Assembly (NCBI GenBank): GCA_947626475.1
Contig: CANQSK010000014.1
Coordinates: forward strand, 1 to 34,159
DNA: 34,159 nucleotides
Direction of reading: 5' to 3'
Source of the DNA: an uncultured Lachnospiraceae bacterium
GTDB taxonomy: Bacteria > Bacillota > Clostridia > Lachnospirales > Lachnospiraceae
Part shown: in pieces, positions 8,345-15,580 of the stretch
Layout of the letters: each line of letters starts with the position of its first letter
How positions within the stretch are numbered: position 1 is the stretch's first letter
Made by a program: the position numbers and the translations under genes
The notes under the pieces: generated by a model
Told to the model about the DNA's origin: nothing
The model's database searches: none
The model's input: the letters and a program-made list of their open reading frames with translations, nothing else

Positions 8345-9085
8345 ATGAAAGTAATTGCTCACAGGGGCTATAGTGGGAAATATCCGGAAAATACCATGCT
8401 GTCGTTTCAGAAGGCGGTAGAGGCCGGATGTGACGGAATTGAACTGGATGTTCAGACAACAAAGGACGGGGTGGTCGTTGTCATCCACGATGAGAGAGTG
8501 GACCGTACCACCGACGGCGAGGGCTTCGTCAAGGACTATACATTTGAGGAGATCAGGAAGCTGAACGCGGCCAAACTGTTCCCTCACGTGACGGACTTCG
8601 AGCCGATCCCTTCTCTGGAAGAGTACTGTGCCTGGATGGCGCAGAACAACATCTTTACCAACATTGAGATCAAGACAGGCGTTTACTATTATGAGGACGT
8701 GGAAAAGAAGACCGTGGAGATCGTGAAAAAATACGGCCTTGAGGACCGGATCATCTATTCCTCCTTCAATCACATGTCCCTGGAAAAAGTGAAGAGGCTG
8801 CTGCCGGAGGCTTCCTGCGGCGCGCTGATAGGGGGCAATGGCCTGGGCAATGCCGGATATTACTGCGCAAGCTGCGGATTGGAATATTATCATCCGAGCT
8901 ATAAGACCTTAAACGACCAGGTGATCGAAAACTGCAAGGCCCACGGAGTCAAATTAAATGTCTGGACGGTCAATGACATGGCGGAGCTGGAGAAGCTTTA
9001 CGCGTGGGACTGCTGCGGCGTCATTACGAATTTCCCGCAGGTGTGCAAAGCCTACGTGAAGTTTAAGGAGAACGAGAATCGCTGA
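8345..9085 (+). CDS. ugpQ: Glycerophosphodiester phosphodiesterase
   Basis: 246 residues with the GDPD family active site at the start: IAHRGYSGKYPENTMLSF (catalytic His5 and Arg6), then GIELDVQTTKDGVVVVIHDE (metal-binding Glu/Asp and second catalytic His) and DRTTDGEG. Later LNVWTVNDMAELEKLY completes the TIM-barrel pattern. It lacks a signal peptide, so it acts in the cytoplasm, cleaving glycerophosphodiesters to glycerol-3-phosphate and an alcohol. It therefore follows logically from the UgpB-like importer, and the product feeds the glycerol-3-phosphate oxidation genes at the left end. AAGAAGG lies ahead of the ATG. Confidence 0.93.
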   Translation: MKVIAHRGYSGKYPENTMLSFQKAVEAGCDGIELDVQTTKDGVVVVIHDERVDRTTDGEGFVKDYTFEEIRKLNAAKLFPHVTDFEPIPSLEEYCAWMAQNNIFTNIEIKTGVYYYEDVEKKTVEIVKKYGLEDRIIYSSFNHMSLEKVKRLLPEASCGALIGGNGLGNAGYYCASCGLEYYHPSYKTLNDQVIENCKAHGVKLNVWTVNDMAELEKLYAWDCCGVITNFPQVCKAYVKFKENENR

Positions 9086-9121
9086 GTATTATTGAAAAAA
9101 TCTGATATAGGAAGAAATGAT

Positions 9122-9153
9122 AACGACGGAGGGCACAGAAACCCTCTGTCGTT
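9122..9153 (+). promoter_or_regulatory. Stable hairpin between ugpQ and glpP
   Basis: AACGACGGAGGG (9122-9133) pairs with CCCTCTGTCGTT (9142-9153), 12 bp with one G-U pair. There is no T-run after it. It may be an RNA stability element, a weak terminator, or a target for the antiterminator encoded next. The function is unresolved. Confidence 0.55.
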
Positions 9154-9212
9154 GTATGTGGGGGGAAAGCGGACTGAAAAAGAGAAATTTTCGGTCAAAG
9201 TGGCGGCAGGAT

Positions 9213-9241
9213 TTGCATTTTTGGGCAATTTGTTGTATGAT
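9213..9241 (+). promoter_or_regulatory. Candidate promoter for glpP
   Basis: TTGCAT (9213-9218), a 17-base spacer, then TATGAT (9236-9241), 29 bases before the start codon. Five of six consensus bases are present in the -10. Confidence 0.65.
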
Positions 9242-9270
9242 AGGGGAAGAACTGACCAGGAGGATGGTAT

Positions 9271-9831
9271 ATGAGGCTGGAAGATGTTTTTGCGGATTCT
9301 CCGATTATCGCGGCGGTGAAGGATGAGGCCGGGCTTGACAGAGCGCTGGAGACGGACTCGTCCATGGTGTTTATCCTGTACGGGACGATCTGCAGCATTG
9401 CGGGGATCGTGGAAAAGATCAAAGAGAGAGGCAAGCTGGCAATCGTTCATGTGGATCTGATCACAGGTCTGAGCTCAAAGGAAATCGCAGTGGACTTCAT
9501 CAGGGAGAATACCAAAGCGGACGGGATCATCAGCACCAAGCCGGCGCTGGTGAAGCACGCTATGGAGCTGGGCCTGATCGGCGGACAGCGGACATTTCTG
9601 ATCGATTCCATTGCCTTTGAGAACACAGAGCGGCAGCTGGCGGCTTTTCAGCCGGACTTCATGGAAATTCTGCCGGGCGTTATACCGCAGGTTCTGCGCA
9701 GAATCCGGGAGACTACATCGGTGCTTCTTGTAGCGGGCGGCCTGCTTTCTGACAAGCAGGATATTATAGCGGCCTTCCAGGCGGGGGTCGACGCTGTATC
9801 TACAACCAGAGAAGATTTGTGGGAGGTATAA
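9271..9831 (+). CDS. glpP: Glycerol-3-phosphate-responsive antiterminator
   Basis: 186 residues matching the GlpP family along its length: SPIIAAVKDEAGLDRAL, VFILYGTICSIAGIVEKIK, HVDLITGLSSKEIAVDFI, ADGIISTKPALVKHAMELG, DFMEILPGVIPQVL and VAGGLLSDKQDIIAAFQAG. The fold is a small TIM-barrel-like domain. In Bacillus GlpP binds glycerol-3-phosphate and leader RNA to prevent termination in glp operons, and that role is assumed here. The location between a glycerophosphodiesterase and the glp-type electron-transfer genes fits. The ATG at 9271 has AGGAGG upstream. Which leader RNA it acts on is not visible; the hairpin at 9122-9153 is one candidate. Confidence 0.93.
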   Translation: MRLEDVFADSPIIAAVKDEAGLDRALETDSSMVFILYGTICSIAGIVEKIKERGKLAIVHVDLITGLSSKEIAVDFIRENTKADGIISTKPALVKHAMELGLIGGQRTFLIDSIAFENTERQLAAFQPDFMEILPGVIPQVLRRIRETTSVLLVAGGLLSDKQDIIAAFQAGVDAVSTTREDLWEV

Positions 9832-9838
9832 GACCGAA

Positions 9839-10732
9839 ATGAAACTTGTAACTTATGTGGTGGAGAAGAAACAGAAGCTGGGAGTTCTCAGCACGGACGA
9901 GCAGTGGGTGCTCCCCTTCGACGGTCTGGAGATCGATTATAAGGATATGAAGACAGCGGCGGCAAAGCTGTGTGAGTCCGAGCTGCAGAGGCTGGACTAC
10001 GCCGCCTCCCATGATCCCTACCGGGTAAGAGGCGCCGCACGGCGGGAGGAAGTGAAGCTTCTGGCCCCCATTCCGGAACCGGGACAGGATATCATCTGCC
10101 TGGGCATCAATTACATGGCTCACGCGGAGGAATCCGCCAGGTACAGAGGAAAAGAGTTTGACGGCCAGCGGCCTCACGCAGTATATTTCTCCAAGCGTGT
10201 GAACCGGGCGACAGGCGACGGAGAAGAGATCCCCGCCCACCAGGACATTACGGAGCGGCTGGATTATGAAGCGGAGCTGGCGGTCGTCATCGGCCGGGAT
10301 GCCTATCGGGTCCCGGAGGAGAAAGCGGCAGACTACGTCTTCGGCTACACGATTCTGAACGATATCAGCGCCAGAGACATTCAGGACCGCCATCAGCAGT
10401 GGTACTTCGGCAAAAGCCTGGAGGGCGCCTGCCCCATGGGTCCCTGTATCGTGACGGCGGATCAGATTGCCTACCCGCCCAGGCTTGCCATCCGTTCCTA
10501 TGTGAACGGCGAGCTGCGCCAGGACAGCCACACATCCCTTCTGATATTCGGAATCAGCAGCGTCATCAGCGAACTGTCCCAGGGCATGTGCCTGAAGGCT
10601 GGCACCATCATCTCCATGGGAACTCCTTCCGGCGCGGGCATAGGCTTTGACCCGCCCAGATTTCTGAAGCCGGGAGACGAGGTGATCTGCGAGGTGGAAG
10701 GAATCGGACGGCTGAGGAATGTGATAGCCTAG
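9839..10732 (+). CDS. Fumarylacetoacetate hydrolase family protein
   Basis: 297 residues. A variable N-terminal ~75 residues lead into the FAH fold: DIICLGINYMAHAEES, then ERLDYEAELAVVIG with the metal-binding Glu pair, and GYTILNDISARDIQDRHQQWYFGKSLEG carrying the Asp ligand and conserved loop. It ends with GTIISMGTPSGAGIGFDPP. Members are Mg-dependent C-C hydrolases, isomerases or oxaloacetate decarboxylases acting on 2-oxo acids. The exact substrate cannot be read from sequence. The gene starts seven bases after glpP and likely shares its transcript, an odd pairing with no obvious metabolic link to glycerol phosphate. No terminator follows it clearly. Confidence 0.88.
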   Translation: MKLVTYVVEKKQKLGVLSTDEQWVLPFDGLEIDYKDMKTAAAKLCESELQRLDYAASHDPYRVRGAARREEVKLLAPIPEPGQDIICLGINYMAHAEESARYRGKEFDGQRPHAVYFSKRVNRATGDGEEIPAHQDITERLDYEAELAVVIGRDAYRVPEEKAADYVFGYTILNDISARDIQDRHQQWYFGKSLEGACPMGPCIVTADQIAYPPRLAIRSYVNGELRQDSHTSLLIFGISSVISELSQGMCLKAGTIISMGTPSGAGIGFDPPRFLKPGDEVICEVEGIGRLRNVIA

Positions 10733-10776
10733 AGGGCGTGAAGGACAAAAAAGGCCGAAAAAGGCTGAAATAGCAG

Positions 10777-10821
10777 TAAAAGACAGAAAGATAAAAGACA
10801 GAACGATATAAGGCAGAACAA
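10777..10821. repeat. Three imperfect 15-bp tandem repeats
   Basis: TAAAAGACAGAAAGA (10777-10791), TAAAAGACAGAACGA (10792-10806) and TATAAGGCAGAACAA (10807-10821) lie head to tail with a period of exactly 15 bases. Copies 1 and 2 differ at one base. They could be a slippage product or a repeated binding site. Confidence 0.7.
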
Positions 10822-10934
10822 GAGGATAGTAAAGTAAAAAAGCGCAGAGCAGGCCGGTGCAAAAAGAGTCTGAACCAGTATTGGAAGATCTTTGCATTGG
10901 CTTGCTCTTTTTTGATTTTCTTAATAACTGTGCA

Positions 10935-10952
10935 TTTCAGAACATTCTGAAA
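10935..10952. promoter_or_regulatory. 18-base palindrome, candidate operator
   Basis: TTTCAGAA (10935-10942) and TTCTGAAA (10945-10952) are perfect reverse complements separated by CA. The compact half-site spacing fits a dimeric regulator site rather than an RNA hairpin. A second weaker inverted pair (ACAAT/ATTGT, 10978-10992) follows, then the TTGACA element. Confidence 0.5.
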
Positions 10953-11004
10953 AACATCTTTAATTCCGGATTTTTAGACAATTAAATATTGTGTGCGGAA
11001 AGGT

Positions 11005-11034
11005 TTGACAGGCAGACGAGAGCAACATTTTCAT
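11005..11034 (+). promoter_or_regulatory. Candidate promoter of the 22-kb operon
   Basis: A perfect -35 TTGACA (11005-11010) and, after 18 bases, TTTCAT (11029-11034), matching four of six -10 positions. It would give a leader of about 265 bases before the NusG-like gene. The -10 falls inside the hairpin sequence at 11017-11051, so a DNA-binding regulator could occlude it. Confidence 0.4.
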
Positions 11035-11051
11035 ACAAAATGTTGCTCTCG
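11017..11051. repeat. Perfect 15-bp inverted repeat with 5-base loop
   Basis: CGAGAGCAACATTTT (11017-11031) pairs perfectly with AAAATGTTGCTCTCG (11037-11051), loop CATAC. Only CTTT follows, so it is a poor intrinsic terminator by T-run. It may terminate read-through from the gene ending at 10732, be a leader RNA element for the NusG paralogue, or be an operator over the promoter. Confidence 0.8.
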
Positions 11052-11150
11052 CTTTAAGAAGGAATGAGACATGTATTCCATTCTTTCTCCGCACAAAACC
11101 GGACTGGAAGGCGTCGGGTCTGAAGGCCACATCTTCCGGAAAGGGGTCAC

Positions 11151-11220
11151 ACCGGCCGCGGCTTGCCGCGGTAAAGCCATGCTCGGGGGCAGTCTGCAGG
11201 GCCGCCGGGATGGCGGAGCC
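11151..11220 (+). promoter_or_regulatory. GC-rich structured leader segment of unknown class
   Basis: CCGCGG-cttg-CCGCGG (about 11156-11171) can form a hairpin. A second hairpin CCGCC (11202-11206)/GGCGG (11212-11216) lies downstream, and GGCT (11160-11163) can close with AGCC (11217-11220). The GC content stands out from the AT-rich bases around it. I cannot assign it to a known riboswitch. Confidence 0.45.
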
Positions 11221-11256
11221 TATATTAAAAACAGCTCATTAATCGTTTGTTTATCT

Positions 11257-11280
11257 GCCTGGCGGAATGCCGGGCTATTT
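11257..11280 (+). terminator. Weak terminator-like hairpin upstream of the NusG-like gene
   Basis: GCCTGGC (11257-11263) pairs with GCCGGGC (11269-11275) through one G-U pair, and TATTTTATT follows. It ends about 25 bases before the start codon. It could be a leader attenuator that the encoded antiterminator overrides. Confidence 0.4.
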
Positions 11281-11306
11281 TATTGTCTGAAGGAAGGGGG
11301 AGGAAC

Positions 11307-11843
11307 ATGAAATGGTACGCGCTGAAGACCTGGGTCGGCAGGGAGGAAGAATTGGCTGAACTGATTCGAGAGGCTATCCCTCAGCAGTTGTATGAAGATT
11401 GTTTCGTCATCCTTCATGAACGTCTCTGGCGGCGGGAACGGAGGAATATCCTCCATAAGGAAGTGCTGTTTCCCGGATTCGTGTTCCTTACCTGCGGAGA
11501 ATCGGAGTCTTTCTTCCGGTATCTGGAGCAGGCCCCTGTGGTATCTCGAATGATGGCCGAGGGGGAATTCTCCATTTTTCCCATGGATGCGAAGGAAACA
11601 GATTTTCTGGAGCGGCTACAGGATCAGGAGCATGTGGTGAGGCTCTCCTATGTGTCCACGGACGGGATGGGGCATGTGTTCCATATAGAAGGTCCGTTGG
11701 CGCTCTGTCAGGAGAAGGTGGAGAAATATGGTTTTAAGAAGCGGTTTGCCATCATTCGCCTGCAGCTTATGCAGAAGGAGATAACGGCCGCATTGGGGAT
11801 TTATCTGAACGAGGACATAGGAGAGATGAGAGCGACGGGATGA
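11307..11843 (+). CDS. NusG-family specialised antiterminator, LoaP-like
   Basis: 178 residues from the ATG at 11307, preceded by GGAAGGGGGAGG; an upstream in-frame ATG at 11247 has no SD. The N-terminal NGN domain (about residues 1-105) begins WYALKTWVGREEELAEL and includes the LFPGFVFLTC core strand. The C-terminal part holds a KOW-like motif (DGMGHVFHIEGPL, then KRFAIIRLQLM). Length and the MKWYALKT start match NusG paralogues, of which LoaP is the characterised clostridial/bacillus type. These load on RNA polymerase and prevent termination within one long operon. Being the first gene of a ~22-kb run supports that job. It is not the housekeeping NusG, which sits with secE and ribosomal genes. 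Confidence 0.85.
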   Translation: MKWYALKTWVGREEELAELIREAIPQQLYEDCFVILHERLWRRERRNILHKEVLFPGFVFLTCGESESFFRYLEQAPVVSRMMAEGEFSIFPMDAKETDFLERLQDQEHVVRLSYVSTDGMGHVFHIEGPLALCQEKVEKYGFKKRFAIIRLQLMQKEITAALGIYLNEDIGEMRATG

Positions 11844-11881
11844 AGAAGAAAATGAATGCGAGATACGTGGAGAGATGATGG

Positions 11882-14050
11882 ATGACTGATATAAAACATG
11901 ATCTGGGGATAAGGGTCCTGAAGGTTCTGAACGCCGTATTGATAACAGTTCCATTTGCGGCCTGCTGGTATGGGTATTACTCACCAAGGACTTATTCTCC
12001 CTTCTATAATAAAGGGAACTGGGTAATGCTCGCTCTGTTCCTTACAGTCTACGTAATTTACGGAAAAGTCTATGATGTCTTTATGGTGTCATTGAGTCAT
12101 GCTACTGAACTGGTGTACAGCCAGAGTCTTGCCGCGGCGATCGCTGACGGCATTCTGTATGTGGTTACGTATCTGCTGACGAAACGCCTTCCCAGCCCCC
12201 TGCCATTGTTTCAGGCATTCTTGTTTCAGGTGTTCCTGGCTGTAATCTGGTCAGTATTGGCGAGAAAATGGTATTTTGCTGTCAATCCGCCCAAAAAGAC
12301 GGCAGTCATTTATGACAGACGCCCCGGTCTTGAGACCTTGGTCAGTGAATATGGGCTGGGGAAGAATTATGATGTCCGGGTGACAGCAAGCGCCGGGGAG
12401 TGTCTGGCCAATTTTGCAATGCTGGACGGCATGGAAACTGTATTTCTGAGCGGCGTGCACAGTCATGAGAGAAATATCATTCTAAAGCAGTGTATCAGCC
12501 GGGATATCGATATCTATGTGATACCCCGCATTGGAGATACCATCATGAGCGGCGCAAAGCAGATGCATATGCTGCATCTTCCCATCCTGAATGTTGGATG
12601 GCACAAGCCGCCCATAGAGTATCTAATCATAAAAAGAACGCTGGATATTGTCATAGCCGGGCTTATCCTGTTAATTTCCTCTCCTGTGATGCTGGTTACT
12701 GCGATTGCCATTCGGGCGACAGATGGAGGTCCTGTGTTTTACCGTCAGAAAAGACTTACGAAGGACGGACAGGAATTCCGGGTAATGAAGTTCCGTTCCA
12801 TGAAAGTGGACGCGGAAAAAGACGGAGTGGCAAGATTGTCTACCGGGAACAATGATGACCGGATTACGCCGGTAGGACGGATTATCCGGAAATGCAGGAT
12901 TGATGAGCTGCCGCAGCTTTTTAATATCCTTGCAGGTTCCATGAGCCTGGTGGGTCCCAGACCGGAACGTCCCGAGATAGCAGAACAATATATGAGGGAG
13001 CTGCCGGAGTTTGCCCTGAGACTGAAGGGAAAGGCCGGCCTGACCGGTTACGCCCAGGTATACGGTAAATATAATACTCAACCCTACGACAAGCTGGAAA
13101 TGGATCTGATGTATCTTGCCCACCCCAGTATTATCGAAGATCTGAGGATTATGTTCTCAACGGTGAAGATACTTTTTGTACCAGAAAGTACAGAAGGCGT
13201 TGCAATGGGGCAGATGACAGCCGGCTCAGAGGAAACAGCTGCGCTGTCGTTTGAAAATACTGAAGATGTTCTGTTAATAAATAAGAACTCGGAAAAATCT
13301 TCTTATCTGCCTTTGATGCGAGAGCTTATTTCCCGCGATCTGAAATTAAAATATCGCCGCAGCCTGCTTGGATATTGCTGGAGCCTTCTCAATCCGCTGC
13401 TGATGATGGCCATCATGACAATGGTATTCAGCTACATGTTCCGATGGGATGTGCCTAATTTCCCACTTTATCTTATCTGCGGCAACACTCTGTGGTCGTT
13501 CATGAGTGAAGCAACGAACCAGGCAATGTACAGTGTGCTGCAGAACGCGGCTCTTATCAAAAAGGTATATATTCCCAAATATATCTTTCCCATATCACGG
13601 GTGTTTTCCTGTTTCGTGATGATGACCTTCAGCCTGGCCGCAATCCTGATTACCATGCTGATCACTGCGACACCGCTGCACTGGACGCTGCTTTTGTTTC
13701 CGCTGCCACTGATCCTTTTACTTATTTTCAGCTGCGGTATTGGACTTATCTTGTCGTCGCTTAGCGTGTATTTCCGTGATGTGGTCCATCTGTATGGAGT
13801 ACTTACATTGGCGTGGATGTATACCACTCCCATTTTTTATCCGGTCTCAGCGGTTCCGCCGGAGGTCGCGTTTCTGATCAACATGAATCCGATGTATCAC
13901 TACATCACCTTTTTTCGGGATCTTGTGCTTTATGGTCAGCTTCCGCAGCTGGGAACGGTGCAGGCATGTCTTGCGGCCAGCGCTGTTAGCATGCTCATTG
14001 GCTTTCTCCTGTTCCGCGTTTTGCAGCGCAATTTCATCCTGTATATGTAA
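11882..14050 (+). CDS. Fusion: undecaprenyl-phosphate sugar-1-P transferase + ABC-2 glycan-export permease
   Basis: 722 residues in one uninterrupted frame. Residues ~1-130 are the N-terminal membrane helices of a WbaP/exopolysaccharide sugar transferase. At ~249-436 lies the catalytic domain: KRTLDIVIAGLILLISSP, PVFYRQKRLTKDGQEF, MKFRSMKVDAE, RKCRIDELPQLFNIL and GSMSLVGPRPERPE. This enzyme puts the first sugar phosphate on the lipid carrier. After a hydrophilic linker (~437-478), residues ~479-722 form a complete ABC-2 permease of the TagG/RfbA export type: RELISRDLKLKYRRSLLGYCW, SLLNPLLMM and a six-helix core ending NFILYM. These are normally separate proteins. A GGAGAG SD precedes the ATG at 11882; no clear SD precedes internal ATGs near the junction. 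The ATPase partner follows 18 bases later. Confidence 0.9.
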   Translation: MTDIKHDLGIRVLKVLNAVLITVPFAACWYGYYSPRTYSPFYNKGNWVMLALFLTVYVIYGKVYDVFMVSLSHATELVYSQSLAAAIADGILYVVTYLLTKRLPSPLPLFQAFLFQVFLAVIWSVLARKWYFAVNPPKKTAVIYDRRPGLETLVSEYGLGKNYDVRVTASAGECLANFAMLDGMETVFLSGVHSHERNIILKQCISRDIDIYVIPRIGDTIMSGAKQMHMLHLPILNVGWHKPPIEYLIIKRTLDIVIAGLILLISSPVMLVTAIAIRATDGGPVFYRQKRLTKDGQEFRVMKFRSMKVDAEKDGVARLSTGNNDDRITPVGRIIRKCRIDELPQLFNILAGSMSLVGPRPERPEIAEQYMRELPEFALRLKGKAGLTGYAQVYGKYNTQPYDKLEMDLMYLAHPSIIEDLRIMFSTVKILFVPESTEGVAMGQMTAGSEETAALSFENTEDVLLINKNSEKSSYLPLMRELISRDLKLKYRRSLLGYCWSLLNPLLMMAIMTMVFSYMFRWDVPNFPLYLICGNTLWSFMSEATNQAMYSVLQNAALIKKVYIPKYIFPISRVFSCFVMMTFSLAAILITMLITATPLHWTLLLFPLPLILLLIFSCGIGLILSSLSVYFRDVVHLYGVLTLAWMYTTPIFYPVSAVPPEVAFLINMNPMYHYITFFRDLVLYGQLPQLGTVQACLAASAVSMLIGFLLFRVLQRNFILYM

Positions 14051-14068
14051 GGGAAGAGGTGAAATACG

Positions 14069-14815
14069 ATGGCAGGCAAATATATCGTGGAAATCAACCA
14101 TGTATCGATGCGTTTCAATCTTGCGACGGAACGCACTGATACCCTCAAGGAATATTTTCTTAAGCTGATGAGCGGCAAGCTGCTTTTTAATGAGTTCTTT
14201 GCTCTGCGCGATATTAATCTCAAGATATTGCGGGGAGATTCCGTAGCGCTTATCGGCGTCAACGGAAGCGGCAAGAGTACACTGCTCAAGACCATTGCGG
14301 GAGTGATGTATCCTTCAGAAGGAAAAGTCATCCGACGAGGCAGTATCGCGCCGCTAATTGAGCTGGGAGCAGGCTTTGATATCGAGCTGACTGCAAGGGA
14401 GAATATCTTTCTGAACGGCGCCGTACTGGGTCATAACCGCACATTCATGAATGAACATTATAAGGAGATCATGGATTTCGCAGAGCTGTGGGAGTTTGAG
14501 GATGTGCCGGTGAAGAACTTTTCTTCCGGCATGGTGGCGCGGTTGGGCTTCAGCATCGCCACTGTGGTAAGCGCGGACATTCTGGTCGTGGACGAGATTC
14601 TGGCGGTCGGTGATGTGCGCTTTCAGGAGAAATGCCATCAGCGCATGGCAGAGATGCTGGCTGGCGGCACGACGCTGTTCTTCGTTTCACACGATATCAA
14701 GCAGGTACGCAAACTATGCAAAACTGCCATATGGCTAGATCACGGCGTGGTGCGCAAGGCAGGACCAAGTGGGAAAGTGTGCGACGCTTATCTGGAATTT
14801 TTGAACAATGTCTAA
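14069..14815 (+). CDS. ABC transporter ATPase for polysaccharide/teichoic-type export
   Basis: 248 residues. Walker A is GVNGSGKST (63-71), the signature loop FSSGM (151-155) replaces the usual LSGG, Walker B is ILVVDE (171-176), and the switch His is in FVSHD (~206-209). The LKEYFLKLMSGK N-terminal stretch, the FFALRDINLKI strand and the SSGM signature are typical of TagH/RfbB/KpsT-type exporters of lipid-linked glycans. It has no C-terminal carbohydrate-binding domain, so chain-end recognition as in O9a-type systems is unlikely. It would power the permease half of the preceding fusion protein at the cytoplasmic membrane. The GTGAAATACG region upstream supplies an AAGAGGTG SD. Confidence 0.93.
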   Translation: MAGKYIVEINHVSMRFNLATERTDTLKEYFLKLMSGKLLFNEFFALRDINLKILRGDSVALIGVNGSGKSTLLKTIAGVMYPSEGKVIRRGSIAPLIELGAGFDIELTARENIFLNGAVLGHNRTFMNEHYKEIMDFAELWEFEDVPVKNFSSGMVARLGFSIATVVSADILVVDEILAVGDVRFQEKCHQRMAEMLAGGTTLFFVSHDIKQVRKLCKTAIWLDHGVVRKAGPSGKVCDAYLEFLNNV

Positions 14816-14827
14816 GGAGGACAAGAC

Positions 14828-15580
14828 GTGAAAGAAATCTTCACGGCGTATGGGATAACCGTTTACCGCTGGGTCATGCCGGCGATCCTTTCCAATATGT
14901 ATCTTGTGTTGGAAGGAGGACAGGCCCTTATCATAGATCCGCATATCTGTATGCCGGCGTTGGAACTCTTGCGTACCAATGGTGTAGAAAATGTGCTTGT
15001 ACTTCTCAGCCATGAACATTTTGATCATATTTCCGGCGTCAACTGGCTGCGGGAAAACCTGACTCAGGTAACTGTACTCTGCACTGAGGACTGCGCTGCT
15101 TTACTGGGCGATCCGGAAAAGAATATGGCGAAGTTTTATGAGGCGCTTTTTATGGATATGACGCCGGAACAGCGATTGGAAGGTATCAAGCTTCAGGATA
15201 CTGATTATCGCTGTATGGCGGATAAGACCTTTGCAGAAGAGTTACGATTTGACTGGAATGGACATATGGTGCACATGCAGCGGGCACCCGGTCACGCCCG
15301 CGGAGGAAATCTAATCTGGCTGGATGAAAAGATTCTCTTTACCGGTGATAACCTTGTAGAAGGAACCGGGGTCATCCTGCGTTTCCCGGGCGGAAGCAAG
15401 AGGGAATATGCAGCGATTACCCGGCCTATGTTGGAGACGGTGCAAGAGGATACTTTTGTTTTCCCTGGACATGGGGAACCAGGGGAGATGAGAGATTTGC
15501 GCCGGTATCTTGAACCATTCAAACGCAGCGCATCGAGAGCGCCGGGAGGGCTTCCGCATATGAAGGAGACAGAATTATGA
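14828..15580 (+). CDS. MBL-fold metallo-hydrolase
   Basis: 250 residues with a GTG start; AAGGAGGA is seven bases upstream. The metal-binding motif is SHEHFDHISG (His62, His64, Asp66, His67), with later ligands in APGHARGG, FTGDN and FPGHGEPG. This is a complete glyoxalase II-like zinc or iron hydrolase. Its substrate is not evident. In type II polyketide systems related MBL enzymes act as thioesterases on ACP-bound chains, so editing or release from one of the four ACPs is a reasonable inference, but lactone or phosphodiester hydrolysis is equally possible. Its stop overlaps the next start (ATGA), so it is translationally coupled to the hexapeptide transferase. Confidence 0.88.
   Translation: MKEIFTAYGITVYRWVMPAILSNMYLVLEGGQALIIDPHICMPALELLRTNGVENVLVLLSHEHFDHISGVNWLRENLTQVTVLCTEDCAALLGDPEKNMAKFYEALFMDMTPEQRLEGIKLQDTDYRCMADKTFAEELRFDWNGHMVHMQRAPGHARGGNLIWLDEKILFTGDNLVEGTGVILRFPGGSKREYAAITRPMLETVQEDTFVFPGHGEPGEMRDLRRYLEPFKRSASRAPGGLPHMKETEL

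Larger units (their letters stand above)
10733..11306 (+). other. 574-base non-coding region: leader/control region of the glycan-acyl operon
   Basis: No credible gene is seen. The left part is purine-rich with short tandem repeats. Then come a pyrimidine-rich stretch, an 18-base palindrome, a TTGACA element, a 15-bp hairpin, a GC-rich structured block and a small hairpin followed by TATTTTATT. The composition and placement ahead of a NusG paralogue gene suggest a long structured 5' leader. Individual elements are listed separately. Confidence 0.7.

Noticed and set aside
7487-8893. 468-codon minus-strand open frame
   Set aside because: It runs antisense across permease 2, an intergenic promoter and the phosphodiesterase gene; no domain is recognised.
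9800-10897. 365-codon minus-strand open frame
   Set aside because: It is antisense to the FAH-family gene, and its N-terminus comes from the purine-rich repeat region; no SD and no recognisable family.
11151-11220. c-di-GMP-I riboswitch
   Set aside because: A taaagcc segment and a GC hairpin are suggestive, but the conserved core order and spacing do not fit, so no class is assigned.
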